Shown here piece by piece: positions 49,438 to 59,027 of a stretch of DNA of 64,000 nucleotides. Position 1 is the stretch's first letter. Each line of letters begins with the position of its first letter. Below the pieces are notes generated by a model, which was given only the letters and a program-made list of their open reading frames with translations, was not told the DNA's origin and searched no databases. Origin of the DNA: Micromonospora craniellae (GTDB lineage: Bacteria; Actinomycetota; Actinomycetes; Mycobacteriales; Micromonosporaceae). The position numbers were made by a program, and so were the translations under genes. The stretch spans positions 5,890,001-5,954,000 of the forward strand of contig NZ_CP061725.1 of the NCBI RefSeq assembly GCF_014764405.1. The letters run 5' to 3'.

Positions 49438-51702
49438 ATGGATGCCCGCAATCCCGCAAAGGTGGTCAAGGAAGCGGTGGAGTCCGCTGCGGAGAAGGTC
49501 ACCGACACCCTGACGTCAGAGGTGCCCGGCAAGCCCGGTAGCGCCGAGCCGACGGTGCCGGAGCCGACCACGCCGCAGGACCCGCCGCCACCCAAGCCGG
49601 AGCAGGGCAGCCCGCAGACCCGTACGCCGACCGGCGCGCGGACCGGTGCTCCGGCCGCTGCCGACGGCCAGCAGGGCGCCTACCTGACCACGGCACACGG
49701 GGCGCGGCTGCGCGACACGGACCACTCGCTCAAGGCGGGGCCCCGGGGGCCGGTGCTGCTCCAGGACCACCACCTGCGCGAGAAGCTCACGCACTTCGAC
49801 CACGAGCGCATCCCGGAGCGGGTCGTGCACGCCCGGGGCGCGGGTGCGCACGGCGTGTTCACCGCGTACGGCGGGGCCGAGGCGGTGACCCGGGCGGGAT
49901 TCCTCCGCAAGGGCCGTACCACCGACGTTTTCGTCAGGTTCTCCACCGTCCTCGGATCGCGCGGCTCGGCCGACACCGTGCGCGACACCCGGGGCTTCGC
50001 GACGAAGTTCTACACCGACGAGGGCACCTTCGACCTCGTCGCCAACAACATGCCGGTCTTCTTCATCCAGGACGCCATCAAGTTCCCCGACATCGTGCAC
50101 GCCGCCAAGCCGCGTCCGGACCGCGAGATCCCGCAGGCCCAGGCCGCACACGACACGTTCTGGGACTTCGTCTCCCTGCACACCGAGGCGCAGCACCACG
50201 TGATCTGGAACATGTCCGACCGGGGCGTCCCGCGCTCGTACCGGACCATGGAGGGCTTCGGGGTGCACACCTTCCGCCTGGTCAACGAGGCGGGGGAGAC
50301 GGTGCTGGCCAAGTTCCACTGGAAGCCGAAGCTGGGCGTGCACTCGCTGGTCTGGGAGGAGGCCCAGATGCTCGCCGGCATCGACCCGGACTTCCACCGG
50401 CGCGACCTGTACGACGCCATCGAGGCGGGCGCCTTCCCGGAGTGGGAACTCGGTCTCCAGATCTTCCCGGACACCCCCGAGGAGACGTTCGCCGGCATCG
50501 ACCTGCTCGACCCGACGAAGATCGTGCCGGAGGAACTCGCCCCGGTGCAGTTGGTCGGCAGCCTGACGCTGAACCGTACGCCGACGAACTTCTTCGCCGA
50601 GGCCGAGCAGGTCGCCTTCCACGTCGGCCACCTGCCGCCCGGCATCGACGTCACCAACGACCCGCTGTTGCAGGGCCGCCTCTTCTCGTACGTCGACACC
50701 CAGCTCACCCGTCTGGGCGGGCCGAACTTCGCGCAGATCCCGGTCAACCGGCCGCACGCGGCGGTCAACGACATGCGGCGGGACGGCTTCCACCAGCACG
50801 CCGTGCATGCCGGGGTGGCGCCGTACCGGCCGAACTCGCTCGACGGCGGCAACCCCTTCCCGGCCGGCGACGCCGAGAACGCCTTCGTGGACGTGCCGGT
50901 ACGCGTGGCCGAAGCGCCGAAGGTCCGGGCCAGCCCGGCGTCCTTCGACGACCACTTCAGCCAGGCGCGACTGTTCTGGCTGAGCATGTCCCCGGTGGAG
51001 CGGGAGCACATCGTCCGCGCCTACACCTTCGAGCTCGGCAGGTGCTACCACCAGGCGATCAGGGAGCGGCAGCTCCAGTGCCTGGCCAACATCGACCCGG
51101 TGCTCTGCGCCCAGGTCGCCGCCGGTCTCGGGCTGCCCGCGCCGGAGCCGACCATGCCGCTGGCCGACGTCACGCCCAGCCCCGCGTTGTCCCAGCTGGG
51201 ACGGCAGTGGCCGACCGACGGGCGGATGGTGGGCATCGTCGTCGACCCCGACGTCGACCTCGACACCGTCCGCGACGTCCGCCGGGCGATCTTCGCCGCC
51301 GACATGGTGCCGCTGTTGATCGCCCCGCACGGCGGCCTGATCGGTGACCTGCCGGCGCAGCGCAGCTTCGCCACCGGTCGGTCGGTCGAACTCGACGCGC
51401 TGCTGGTCGCCGCCGCGCCGGCTCCGGCGCCGGACGCGCCACCGGCCCCCGACTCCCAGGTCGGCGCTCCACCGGCCGCCGGCCCGGTGGATCCCCGGGT
51501 GCTGCTGATGGTCGAGGAGTGCTGGCGGCACGCCAAGGCGATCGGTGCCTGGGGCTCCGGTGTCGCCGTGCTGGAACAGGCGGGCGTCGGCGGCACGCCC
51601 GGCGTCGTCACCGGGGACTCCGGCGAGGACGTCTTCGCGGGGGTGCACCGGCTGGTGGCCGACCACCGGGCCTGGGACCGGCTCTCCGCCTCGGTCGGCT
51701 GA
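49438..51702 (+). CDS. katE: large-subunit (clade 2, HPII-type) catalase
   Basis: A 754-residue catalase. After a Pro-rich N-terminal extension (about 1-85) comes the catalase core: FDHERIPERVVHARGAGAHG with the catalytic His, DVFVRFSTVLGSRGSADTVRDTRGFATKFYT, NNMPVFFIQD with the catalytic Asn, and RLFSYVDTQLTRLGG with the haem-ligating Tyr. A C-terminal DJ-1/GATase-like domain (about 590-754: GRMVGIVVDPDVDLDTVRD, VEECWRHAKAIGAWG) marks the large-subunit clade. It removes H2O2. AGGAGGT precedes ATG 49438; upstream in-frame codons to 49372 are rejected. No OxyR-type site recognised. Confidence 0.93.
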   Translation: MDARNPAKVVKEAVESAAEKVTDTLTSEVPGKPGSAEPTVPEPTTPQDPPPPKPEQGSPQTRTPTGARTGAPAAADGQQGAYLTTAHGARLRDTDHSLKAGPRGPVLLQDHHLREKLTHFDHERIPERVVHARGAGAHGVFTAYGGAEAVTRAGFLRKGRTTDVFVRFSTVLGSRGSADTVRDTRGFATKFYTDEGTFDLVANNMPVFFIQDAIKFPDIVHAAKPRPDREIPQAQAAHDTFWDFVSLHTEAQHHVIWNMSDRGVPRSYRTMEGFGVHTFRLVNEAGETVLAKFHWKPKLGVHSLVWEEAQMLAGIDPDFHRRDLYDAIEAGAFPEWELGLQIFPDTPEETFAGIDLLDPTKIVPEELAPVQLVGSLTLNRTPTNFFAEAEQVAFHVGHLPPGIDVTNDPLLQGRLFSYVDTQLTRLGGPNFAQIPVNRPHAAVNDMRRDGFHQHAVHAGVAPYRPNSLDGGNPFPAGDAENAFVDVPVRVAEAPKVRASPASFDDHFSQARLFWLSMSPVEREHIVRAYTFELGRCYHQAIRERQLQCLANIDPVLCAQVAAGLGLPAPEPTMPLADVTPSPALSQLGRQWPTDGRMVGIVVDPDVDLDTVRDVRRAIFAADMVPLLIAPHGGLIGDLPAQRSFATGRSVELDALLVAAAPAPAPDAPPAPDSQVGAPPAAGPVDPRVLLMVEECWRHAKAIGAWGSGVAVLEQAGVGGTPGVVTGDSGEDVFAGVHRLVADHRAWDRLSASVG

Positions 51703-51722
51703 CCCACCGATCTGCCCCGGGA

Positions 51723-51747
51723 CGGTCCGTCGCGCGGCGGCGGACCG
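51723..51747 (+). terminator. hairpin after the catalase gene
   Basis: CGGTCCG (51723-51729) and CGGACCG (51741-51747) form a 7-bp stem 21 nt after the katE stop, with an 11-nt GC-rich loop. Confidence 0.5.
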
Positions 51748-51824
51748 CCCCCGCATCCGTGCACTGTCGGTCGCGCCCGTGCACTCACAGCCCTCCCCGG
51801 CCCCGTCGGGCCAGCGCCCTGGCG

Positions 51825-51947
51825 GCGCTGCCGCTGCGCACCGACTTCCACGAGTTCCCCGGGCGCTCACACCGGACGTGTGCGGAGCCCGGCTGGGAGC
51901 AGGTCGCCGACTACGCCCTCGACTGGGCCCAGCGCCACGCGGTCTGA
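51825..51947 (+). pseudogene. C-terminal remnant of an alpha/beta-hydrolase
   Basis: About 40 codons (LPLRTDFHEFPGRSHRTCAEP, then GWEQVADYALDWAQRHAV) look like the C-terminal His-containing end of actinobacterial alpha/beta-hydrolases, followed by a stop. Nothing upstream in frame resembles the rest. A deletion remnant downstream of katE. Confidence 0.5.
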
Positions 51948-51991
51948 GCCGGTGGGCTCCCGCCGGTACGCCGTCGGGAGCCCACGTCGGC

Positions 51992-52936
51992 TCACCCGGC
52001 GACCAGCATGCCGACGTCCACCCCCAGCTCCGGTGCGCAGTGCAGCAGGAACGCGGGCCACACGCTGCCGGTCCGCGCCCAGATCCACCCGAGCGCCAAC
52101 CCCATCACCGTCGCGAAGAGGCCACCGGCGACGTTGAACCCCCAGACGCCGTCGAGGTCGACGAGGAGGCCGTGCCCGGCACCGAAGACCACACTGGTGA
52201 GGACGACGCCCCAGCCGACCGGCGCACCGAGCACGACCCAGGGAGTGCCGAAGGCACGGTCGAGCACCGCGAGCATCGCCGCGCGCCAGATCAGCTCCTC
52301 GGTCAGGTTCGGGATCGTGGCGTTGTAGGCCACCTGTTCGGCGCCCACCGCCGTGGCGGCCGACGGATCCAGCGCGACCGCCAGCGCGGTGAGCCCGACG
52401 AAACCCCCGAAGACGACGGCGATGGTGAGCAGCGCCGGCCGGGCCGAGCCGGGCGTGATACTCAGCCGCAGGCCCGCCTCGGCGCGCGCCCACCGGTGCA
52501 ACATGCCGAACAGGACGGCCAGCCAGACCAGGTCGAGCACCTTGCCCTGCCAATGCCGATCGAGCGCGTCGAACACCGGCAGCGGCGCCATCCGCCCGGA
52601 GACTGCGGTGAGCAGCACGAGGTAGGCCACCACGGCGACCGCGAGCCAGGTGCCGGGTGACCCCGCGACCTGCCGCGCCGCTGCGGTGCCCCGCCGTGCC
52701 GCCGTGACCAGGATGAGGACCAGCAGCGTCACGAGCAGTGTGACAATCAAGGTCAGGGCCCAGGCCGTCGCCACCGCGACACTCCGGGTGGCCTCACCCA
52801 GCCCGTCGGGAACGATCCACGCGTACGCGACGAAGACCACCGCGAGCGGAACCAGCACGGGTACCACCCACCGGCCCGTCTCCGTCGGTCGCACCAGTCG
52901 CCCGACGTCCCCCGAGTCCGTCCCCAAGATCCTCAT
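51992..52936 (-). CDS. CPBP-family intramembrane metalloprotease
   Basis: A 314-residue membrane protein with about eight helices. The C-terminal half carries the CPBP (Abi/Rce1-like) signatures in order: NLTEELIWRAAM (the EExxxR motif), VVFGAGHGLL (metal-binding His) and AFLLHCAPEL (FxxH-like His). The N-terminal half has AVVFVAYAWIVP and TLIVTLLVTLLVLILVTAA. Family members cleave substrates within the membrane or process prenylated/bacteriocin peptides; the substrate here is unknown. ATG at 52936 is the first start after the upstream stop. Confidence 0.85.
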   Translation of the reverse strand: MRILGTDSGDVGRLVRPTETGRWVVPVLVPLAVVFVAYAWIVPDGLGEATRSVAVATAWALTLIVTLLVTLLVLILVTAARRGTAAARQVAGSPGTWLAVAVVAYLVLLTAVSGRMAPLPVFDALDRHWQGKVLDLVWLAVLFGMLHRWARAEAGLRLSITPGSARPALLTIAVVFGGFVGLTALAVALDPSAATAVGAEQVAYNATIPNLTEELIWRAAMLAVLDRAFGTPWVVLGAPVGWGVVLTSVVFGAGHGLLVDLDGVWGFNVAGGLFATVMGLALGWIWARTGSVWPAFLLHCAPELGVDVGMLVAG

Positions 52937-53000
52937 GCAAGCCGACGTTACCCTGCGCCCGCCAGTCGACCCGGCGGGGCGAGGCTCCTGTGCTCGGCCC

Positions 53001-53025
53001 CTGTCGACCTGACAGCACAGACGGA
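53001..53025. repeat. dispersed hairpin repeat, copy C, truncated
   Basis: CTGTCGACCTGACAGCACAG then ACGGA (53001-53025) matches copy A at 5671-5695 in all but about three bases, but the 3' arm is missing and the AAA-ATPase remnant follows at once. Confidence 0.55.
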
Positions 53026-53049
53026 TCGCACCCGCACCCCTTGCGCCAG

Positions 53050-53363
53050 TTCGCTGAATCGTGTGTCGTCGTCAGCGGACCATCGGGGGCTGGAAAGACG
53101 ACACTCGCGCACCTTCTCGCCGGGAGGATCGGTTGCCCAGCGATCTGCCGGGACGAGATCAAGGAGGGCATGGTCCATGCGGCCGCCGACGGCAGGACGA
53201 GAAAGCTGTCCGTCGTGCCCTCGGCGACCATCAGACCCATGCCGTCGGCCACCACGGCTTTCGGCCCGTCCGGCTCGACGTGCCCGAGATCGAGTTGGAC
53301 ACCAGCGACGGCTATCGCCCTCGCCTCGACGAGATCGTTGCCTTCGTGAACGCCGGGCGATGA
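53050..53363 (+). pseudogene. AAA/P-loop kinase remnant, internally deleted
   Basis: The first part shows a P-loop (VVVSGPSGAGKTTLAHLLAG, bases 53065-53124) and ICRDEIKEGMVHA. From about 53200 the C-terminal part of such kinases (HHGFRPVRLDVPEIELDTSD, then GYRPRLDEIVAFV) runs in another frame to the stop at 53361-53363. The lid and helical region between, some 90 residues in relatives, is missing, and no start codon lies near the P-loop. Non-functional remnant of a zeta-toxin/chloramphenicol-phosphotransferase-like kinase. Confidence 0.6.
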
Positions 53364-53379
53364 GCCACCGATGGAGCCA

Positions 53380-53587
53380 CAACTTGCCCCCGTCCGCGCC
53401 GTCGTGACGGTGCACGTCTCATCGTGGCGGTGTAGCTGTTCGCACGTCGGCGTGTCGCCCAGCCACACTGCCACGATTAGGGGAATCATGTCGCGCTTCC
53501 TGTCATTCGCGAGGTCGTACCAGACGGGTGGTTCGACCAGCCCTTGGGGCGGTTCTCTGACGGGGAGACGCTGCCAGTGGTCGGCGG
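53380..53587 (-). other. possible remnant of a hypothetical protein gene
   Basis: The minus-strand frame reads WQRLPVREPPQGLVEPPVWY, then DLANDRKRDMIPLIVAVWLGD and TPTCEQLHRHDETC, with protein-like composition. No start codon with ribosome-binding site is clear, and the frame runs on into unrelated sequence. May be a fragment or a small unannotated gene; low confidence. Confidence 0.25.
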
Positions 53588-53588
53588 G

Positions 53589-53617
53589 AGACCGCCCGGG
53601 TGCTGCCCGGGCGGTCT
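53589..53617 (-). terminator. 12-bp perfect hairpin after the DUF6493-type gene
   Basis: AGACCGCCCGGG (53589-53600) and CCCGGGCGGTCT (53606-53617) with a 5-nt loop, 22 nt beyond the minus-strand stop at 53639. Confidence 0.8.
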
Positions 53618-53638
53618 GCGTCGTCGGTGCTGGTGCGT

Positions 53639-56293
53639 TCACGCGTTCTGTAGCGCCTGGTGCAGGCGGCGGGCCTCGGTGACCAGTCGGCTGGAACCAC
53701 CTCGGGCGGCCACCTCGGCGAGGCCGGGGACGTCGAGGCGTACCCCGGTGGCGGTGGCGGTCTCGCTGGCCAGGGTCAGCACGTCGATGGTGCCGCGTGG
53801 GGCGGTCGGCGGGGTGAGCAGTGCGGGCAGCGTGGCGGCCAGCAGTCGCCAGACGGTCAGTGGTACGCCGGCCTGGGCGGCGTCGCGCAGTGGCTCGACG
53901 GCCCGCGACAGTTTGACACGGTCCCTGGTGACCAGCGCGCCGAGTGCCGTGCCGGTGCCCGCCGCGTCGAGCTGGCCGGCGGCGGCGAGGGTGAGCAGGG
54001 CGTCCAGGGTGGCCACCCGGTCGGGGGCGTGCCGGGCGCCGAGGCCGTACGCCACCGCCAGGTCGAGGGCGATCCCGCCGGGTCCGGTGATCTCGGCGAG
54101 CAGCGGCAGCACCGCCGTACCGTCGCGCTGGTCCAGGTCGGCGGTGTTGGCGACGAGGGGGAGCACGGAGGCGGCGACGACGCCCCGGTGACCGGGCAAC
54201 AGCGAGGGCCACAGGTTCACCCAGCCGAAGTGCTCCACGCCGATCGAGGTCGGGTGCAGGGTGAGCAGCCCGTCGGGGTCGGCGTGACCGTCGGGCGGGC
54301 TCAGCTCGACCAGCAGCCGCTCCGGCGGCATGTACGGATGGTCCCAGCTGTACCGGCCCTGCCGCTTGCGGTGCAGGGTGCTCTGCCGCATCACCGGTTG
54401 CGGCAGTCCACCGTCGCGCAACCAGGTGGCGAGGCGGTCACCGGCCGGGGTGCCCAACGCCGCCGCCGTGCCGGCGACCGCCTCGTCAGCGTCGGTCGGC
54501 AACCGCAGCAACGCCTGGGTCAGATCCCAGTGCCCGGGTGTACGCGCACCGAGCGCCGCGAGTCGTTCCACAAGCGCCAACGGGTCGATGGTGCCGTTGG
54601 CGGCGGTGGGCAGGGCCAGCAGTCCGGTATTCCCCGGGTCGTTGACGTGCACGCCGATCTCGGCTAGCCGGGCGCGCAGCAGCCGGTGCACCGGGGGCAC
54701 CCGGGGGTTCGTGCCGACCAGCTCCGGTGCCGACGGTTCGCTGCGGCGGACCGCGTCGAGCAGCGCCTGCCACCGGGAACGGGGGCGGGCGGGTTGCTCG
54801 ACCCCGGCGCTTTTGAGCACGTCGACAAGCACCTCGCAGAGGCAGAGCGGGTCGTACTGGTGTTCGTTCGCCCACGACCAGTGCCGGCGTTCGATCACCG
54901 GGGCGAGGGCGGCGTGCACCCGGGGACCGTCGGTGGCGGTGAGTCGGACCATCCCGTCGAGGATCCGCTCCAGCGGAGTGCCCTGGTATCGGGTGCCGAG
55001 CAGCGCGGCGACCTCCTCGGCCAGCTCGTCGACGTCGGTGATCGGCGCGGGGGCCGGTGCGGACGGTGCCGGGGCGGGCAGGTCGTCGCCGCGCGGACCG
55101 GTGCGGGCAGGGCCGAGGTCGGGTGGCTCCGGCACCACGCCGTGACGGGCGGCCAGAGCGGCGGCGCGGTCGCGCAGCTCGACGGCGGGGTGGTCGGCAC
55201 CGAGTGCGATCACCTCGGCGATCTCGGTGGCCCGGTCGGGGTGCTGGCGGGCCAGCTTGTCGAGCCAGGTGAGCTGGGTGCGGACCAGCGCCTTGTCGGG
55301 CCGGGTGAGCACCTGGCGGGAGGCGTCGAGGACTGACTCCAGCTCCAGGTCGGGCACCTGACGCAGCGCCTTCTGCGCCATGGTGGCCACCGGCGCGGGC
55401 GCGTCGGTGAGCAGGCGCAGGTGGTCGGTGGCGCGGGCGGCGATCTCGGCGCTGCTCAGCGCGAGCAGGCCGAGCAGGGTGGTGAAGGCGCGCAGCGCGG
55501 TCGGCCGGTCACCGCGCAGCAGGCGGCCGAGCGCACCGTCGACGAGTGCCGTCCGTTCGACCACCCCTTCGGCGCCGAGCTGGGCCAGCGCGGTCAGCAG
55601 GGCGTGCCGCTTCGGCTCGTCCCAGCTCTTCCAGTGCACGTCGAACATCATCTGCGTGCCGATGCCGTCCGCCTCGAACAACCGGGGCAGCATGGCCGGC
55701 AGGAACGGGTCGTCGCGGATCCGGTCCGCCACCGGGGTCGGGGCGCCTCGGCGACCTCGGTCGGGGAACTGCACGGCGGTCAGCCACAGCTGCACCGAGC
55801 GGTCGTCGGTGGGCGGCGGCGACCCCTCGACCCGCAACACCTCGGCGACGAACAGCCAGTCGTCGACCCAGGTGCGTTGGCCGAACCGCGCGGCCACCCG
55901 GTATGCCAGGTCACCGAGCCAGGTGACGCCGCGTTCCTGCGCGACGGCGAGGACCAGCCTGGCGGCCCGGGTGCCGTCCACCGGCACCGAGGCGCGCCCG
56001 ATGATCGCGGCGGCCTGGGCGGCGGTCGGCAGGCAACCGACGACGGCGACCGCGAGCGCGGTGCCCGACCCCGTGGTCCACCACGTCTCCTTGTCCCGCT
56101 TCTTGAACCAGGCGGTCAGCTCCACGCCGATCTCGCGGCGGCGCGGCTCGGGCAGCCCGGTCAGCGCCTCCGCGACCTGCTCGGCGGAGCCGTTGCCGAC
56201 CAGGTCGAACAGGTCGCTGGTGCCGCCTTCTGCCAACTCCTGCCGACGGCGCGGCATGCTCTTGATGATGTCGACCCGCGTAGGGCGCCTCAC
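53639..56293 (-). CDS. DUF6493-like large helical-repeat protein
   Basis: An 884-residue cytosolic protein built of helical repeats (for example LRAFTTLLGLLALSSAEIAARATDHLRLL; LRDRAAALAARHG) with an Ala/Pro-rich hinge near residue 400 (PAPAPSAPAPAPITDVDELAEEVAALL). The C-terminal half contains WDLTQALLRLP and GWVNLWPSLLPGHRGVVAASVLP. This fits the DUF6493 family, of unknown function. GTG 56293 overlaps the stop of the SWIM gene, so the pair is translationally coupled and probably works together. A strong hairpin terminator follows. Confidence 0.75.
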   Translation of the reverse strand: MRRPTRVDIIKSMPRRRQELAEGGTSDLFDLVGNGSAEQVAEALTGLPEPRRREIGVELTAWFKKRDKETWWTTGSGTALAVAVVGCLPTAAQAAAIIGRASVPVDGTRAARLVLAVAQERGVTWLGDLAYRVAARFGQRTWVDDWLFVAEVLRVEGSPPPTDDRSVQLWLTAVQFPDRGRRGAPTPVADRIRDDPFLPAMLPRLFEADGIGTQMMFDVHWKSWDEPKRHALLTALAQLGAEGVVERTALVDGALGRLLRGDRPTALRAFTTLLGLLALSSAEIAARATDHLRLLTDAPAPVATMAQKALRQVPDLELESVLDASRQVLTRPDKALVRTQLTWLDKLARQHPDRATEIAEVIALGADHPAVELRDRAAALAARHGVVPEPPDLGPARTGPRGDDLPAPAPSAPAPAPITDVDELAEEVAALLGTRYQGTPLERILDGMVRLTATDGPRVHAALAPVIERRHWSWANEHQYDPLCLCEVLVDVLKSAGVEQPARPRSRWQALLDAVRRSEPSAPELVGTNPRVPPVHRLLRARLAEIGVHVNDPGNTGLLALPTAANGTIDPLALVERLAALGARTPGHWDLTQALLRLPTDADEAVAGTAAALGTPAGDRLATWLRDGGLPQPVMRQSTLHRKRQGRYSWDHPYMPPERLLVELSPPDGHADPDGLLTLHPTSIGVEHFGWVNLWPSLLPGHRGVVAASVLPLVANTADLDQRDGTAVLPLLAEITGPGGIALDLAVAYGLGARHAPDRVATLDALLTLAAAGQLDAAGTGTALGALVTRDRVKLSRAVEPLRDAAQAGVPLTVWRLLAATLPALLTPPTAPRGTIDVLTLASETATATGVRLDVPGLAEVAARGGSSRLVTEARRLHQALQNA

Positions 56294-57627
56294 ACCCGCT
56301 CCTCGACCCGGTTGGTGACCATCATGCGGGCGGCCAGGGCGTGCCGGCACGGCCCCCGTTGCCCCCGGTGCTTGGCCCACCAGGGGCAGGTGCAGGTGAG
56401 CGCGCCGTCGGGCAGCAGCCGGACCCGGTAGATCTGGTCGCCGCTGCGGATGGTGGCCGACGCCCCGTCCGCCTGCACCGCGCCGGCGTCGAGCAGCGCC
56501 CGTGCGCCGACCAGCCGGGGGTTGTCGCGCTCGGCCCGGCCCGCGTCGTACGGCATGACCCGGTGGAAGTATGCCGCCTCGGAGACGTCGTAACCGACCC
56601 GACCGGCGGTGCCGAGCTGCGCCAGCGCGCCCCGGACCCGGTCGGCGTCGATACCCGCCTCGCCTGCCAGCCGGTCCACGTCGACGGTCGGATCCCAGGA
56701 CAGCAGCGCGGAGACCAGCTCGGCGTCGTCGACCACGTCGTCACCGGCCAGTGCGGTCAGCGCCGCGCCCTCGCCGGAGAAGCCACGGTAGGGCTCGGGG
56801 GAGAGGGTCAGCGAGAGCCGCAGCGCCCCGGTGTCCAGCTCCCACACGCTGGGTAGCGGCGCGGAACCGGCGCGCACCGTCGGGCCGTACACCCGGAGGG
56901 TCTTCGCGAAGCGCAGCATCGGGTGCAGCGCGACCAACCGGCTCGGCCCGGCCAGGCAGGCCGCCCCGGGGACCGGACGCGAGGTCAACCGCAACGACCG
57001 GCCGGCGGGCACCACCCAGAGCACCGAACGGCTGCCGCCCTTGGGCAGTCGCCGCAGGAACGTGGCGGCCTCGGCCGCCGACAGTTCCGCGCGGGGCTCG
57101 AAGCGGGCGGCGAGCACCTGCACCTCGGCGAAGCCACGCAGCCAGCGCACCGGCAGTGGGACCTTCTTCTCGACCACCTCGCCGTTCATCGTCGACACGG
57201 TCAGGTCGTCGGGGCCGACCGACATGTGCAGCGGATCCAGCCCGCCGACCCGGGACAGCGCCTCCCGCAGCGGCGTGTTGACGTCCACGTTGGTGGTGCC
57301 GTGCTCGACCACGTCACCGTCGAGGCCCTCGGGCAGCGCGTCGAGGCGGGCGTACACGCCGCAGCAGCCGGAGAAGGACTCGAAACGAAGCCGGTCGCGG
57401 CTGCCGGTGACCACCGGGTCGAGGCTGGCCGGGTCGACCGGCCGGTGGTAGCGGGTGCGGGCCACCTCGGCCACCGCCAGCAGGCCGACCGCCGCCGCCT
57501 GCGGCGTGGTCAGGAAACCACGGAAGAAACGGGGATTCGGGGTGGGCCCGCCGCTGGTCTGGAGGGCGAGCGCGCCGCCGCCGAGCGCGGAGGGGGCGAG
57601 GTACCGGTACGTCTGCACTGCGTTCAC
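56290..57627 (-). CDS. SWIM zinc-finger protein
   Basis: A 445-residue protein. The C-terminus has a SWIM zinc finger, CTCPWWAKHRGQRGPCRHALA (CxCx11CxH spacing), preceded by IRSGDQIYRVRLLPDGAL. The N-terminal region (YRYLAPSALGGGALALQTSGG, RFESFSGCCGVYARLD) is typical of the actinobacterial SWIM family found with DUF6493-type proteins. SWIM domains mediate DNA or protein contacts. GTG 57627 is chosen because family sequence begins there; upstream frame is the MFS gene's shadow. Confidence 0.85.
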   Translation of the reverse strand: MNAVQTYRYLAPSALGGGALALQTSGGPTPNPRFFRGFLTTPQAAAVGLLAVAEVARTRYHRPVDPASLDPVVTGSRDRLRFESFSGCCGVYARLDALPEGLDGDVVEHGTTNVDVNTPLREALSRVGGLDPLHMSVGPDDLTVSTMNGEVVEKKVPLPVRWLRGFAEVQVLAARFEPRAELSAAEAATFLRRLPKGGSRSVLWVVPAGRSLRLTSRPVPGAACLAGPSRLVALHPMLRFAKTLRVYGPTVRAGSAPLPSVWELDTGALRLSLTLSPEPYRGFSGEGAALTALAGDDVVDDAELVSALLSWDPTVDVDRLAGEAGIDADRVRGALAQLGTAGRVGYDVSEAAYFHRVMPYDAGRAERDNPRLVGARALLDAGAVQADGASATIRSGDQIYRVRLLPDGALTCTCPWWAKHRGQRGPCRHALAARMMVTNRVEERV

Positions 57628-57755
57628 GCCGTCGGACGGTAGAGCACGCCCCTGACACGAGTCGGTGCGCGCTCGTTTCGTCACCGGTGGCCGGTCGCGT
57701 CCGCCCATGTACACGACCCAGGTCACCGCGCACGTCGCGGCACCACGCTCGGCGG

Positions 57756-59027
57756 TCAGTGGACCGCGACGGCCAGCGGCTCCGCGTCGGGCTCCGGAGC
57801 GTCGAGCTGGGCCGGCCGCACCACGAGGTGCAGCACGACCAGCGCCGACGCCATGCCACCGGCCACCACCAGGGCCATCGCCACCGCACCGTTGCCGAGG
57901 ACCCCGACCATCGGCGCGGCCACCGCGCCGATGCCGAACTGCACCGAGCCGAGCAGCGCGGAGGCGGTGCCGGCGGCCTCGCCGTGCCGGGTCAGCGCCA
58001 CCGCCGGGGCGTTCGGCAGCGCCAGACCGGCGGCCGCGAGCACCACCCACAGCGCCGCGAGCAGCGCCGGCAGGCCACCGAGCCCGGTCGCGGCGATACC
58101 GAGCAGCACCAGACCGGCGACGGTGCCGACCAGCAGGGCGCTGGCCAGGATCCGTTGCGGCGAGTAGCGGCGCAGCAGGCGTACGTTGGCCTGGGTGGCC
58201 GCGATCAGACCGATAGCGCCCGCGCCGAAGGCGAACCCGAACTGCTGCTCGTCGAGGTCGTGCTGCTCCTGCAGGACGAACGAGGAGCCGCTGACGTAGG
58301 CGAAGATCGACGCCATCGCCAGCCCGGCCACGAGCACCAGCCCGACGAAGGGCCGGTCGCGCAGCAGCGAGCGGTAGAGGCGGGCGGTGGACACCACGCC
58401 ACCGCGCTGGCGGCGGGCCGGCGGCAACGTCTCCCGCAGACCGAACACGGCGACCAGCATCAGCAGGACGCCGAAGACCGCCAGCGCCGCGAACACCCCC
58501 CGCCACTGGGTCCAGCGCAGCAGTTCGCTGCCGAGGGTCGGCGCGAGGACCGGGGCGGCACCCATCACCAGCAGCAGGCGGGACAGCACCTGCGCGAAGG
58601 CCGTACCGCTGAACAGGTCACGGACCACGGCCATGGCGATCACGGCGGCGGCCGCGGCGCCGAGGCCCTGGACGACCCGAAGCGCGCCGAGCACGGCGAT
58701 GCTCGGCGCGAGCGCGCACAGCACGGAGGCGACCACGTGCAGCGCGGTGCCAGCGATCAGCGGCTTGCGCCGACCGACGGCGTCGGAGAGCGGACCGATC
58801 AGCAACTGGCCCAGCGCGAGGCCGACCAGCGTGCCGGTGAGGGTCAACTGGACCGCCGCCGAGCTGGTGGCGAAGTCGTCGCCGATCGCCGGCAGCGCCG
58901 GCAGGTACATGTCGATGGTCAGCGGCCCCACCGCGATCAGTGAGCCGAGGACGAGGATGAGCCGGAGGCGTTGCCGGGGGCTCATCAGGTCGCCCGGCAT
59001 CAGCGCGCCCGGCGGCGGGGCGCTCAT
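57756..59027 (-). CDS. MFS drug efflux transporter, Bcr/CflA type
   Basis: A 423-residue, 12-helix transporter. The N-terminal helix has VGPLTIDMYLPALPAIGDDF, the Bcr/CflA hallmark, followed by loop A (GPLSDAVGRRKPL), antiporter motif C-like LLLVMGAAPVLAPTLGS, and a central loop ERETLPPARRQRGG-like region. Exports drugs or peptides by proton antiport; substrate unknown. GGAGGT precedes ATG 59027; upstream in-frame codons to 59354 are rejected. Confidence 0.88.
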   Translation of the reverse strand: MSAPPPGALMPGDLMSPRQRLRLILVLGSLIAVGPLTIDMYLPALPAIGDDFATSSAAVQLTLTGTLVGLALGQLLIGPLSDAVGRRKPLIAGTALHVVASVLCALAPSIAVLGALRVVQGLGAAAAAVIAMAVVRDLFSGTAFAQVLSRLLLVMGAAPVLAPTLGSELLRWTQWRGVFAALAVFGVLLMLVAVFGLRETLPPARRQRGGVVSTARLYRSLLRDRPFVGLVLVAGLAMASIFAYVSGSSFVLQEQHDLDEQQFGFAFGAGAIGLIAATQANVRLLRRYSPQRILASALLVGTVAGLVLLGIAATGLGGLPALLAALWVVLAAAGLALPNAPAVALTRHGEAAGTASALLGSVQFGIGAVAAPMVGVLGNGAVAMALVVAGGMASALVVLHLVVRPAQLDAPEPDAEPLAVAVH

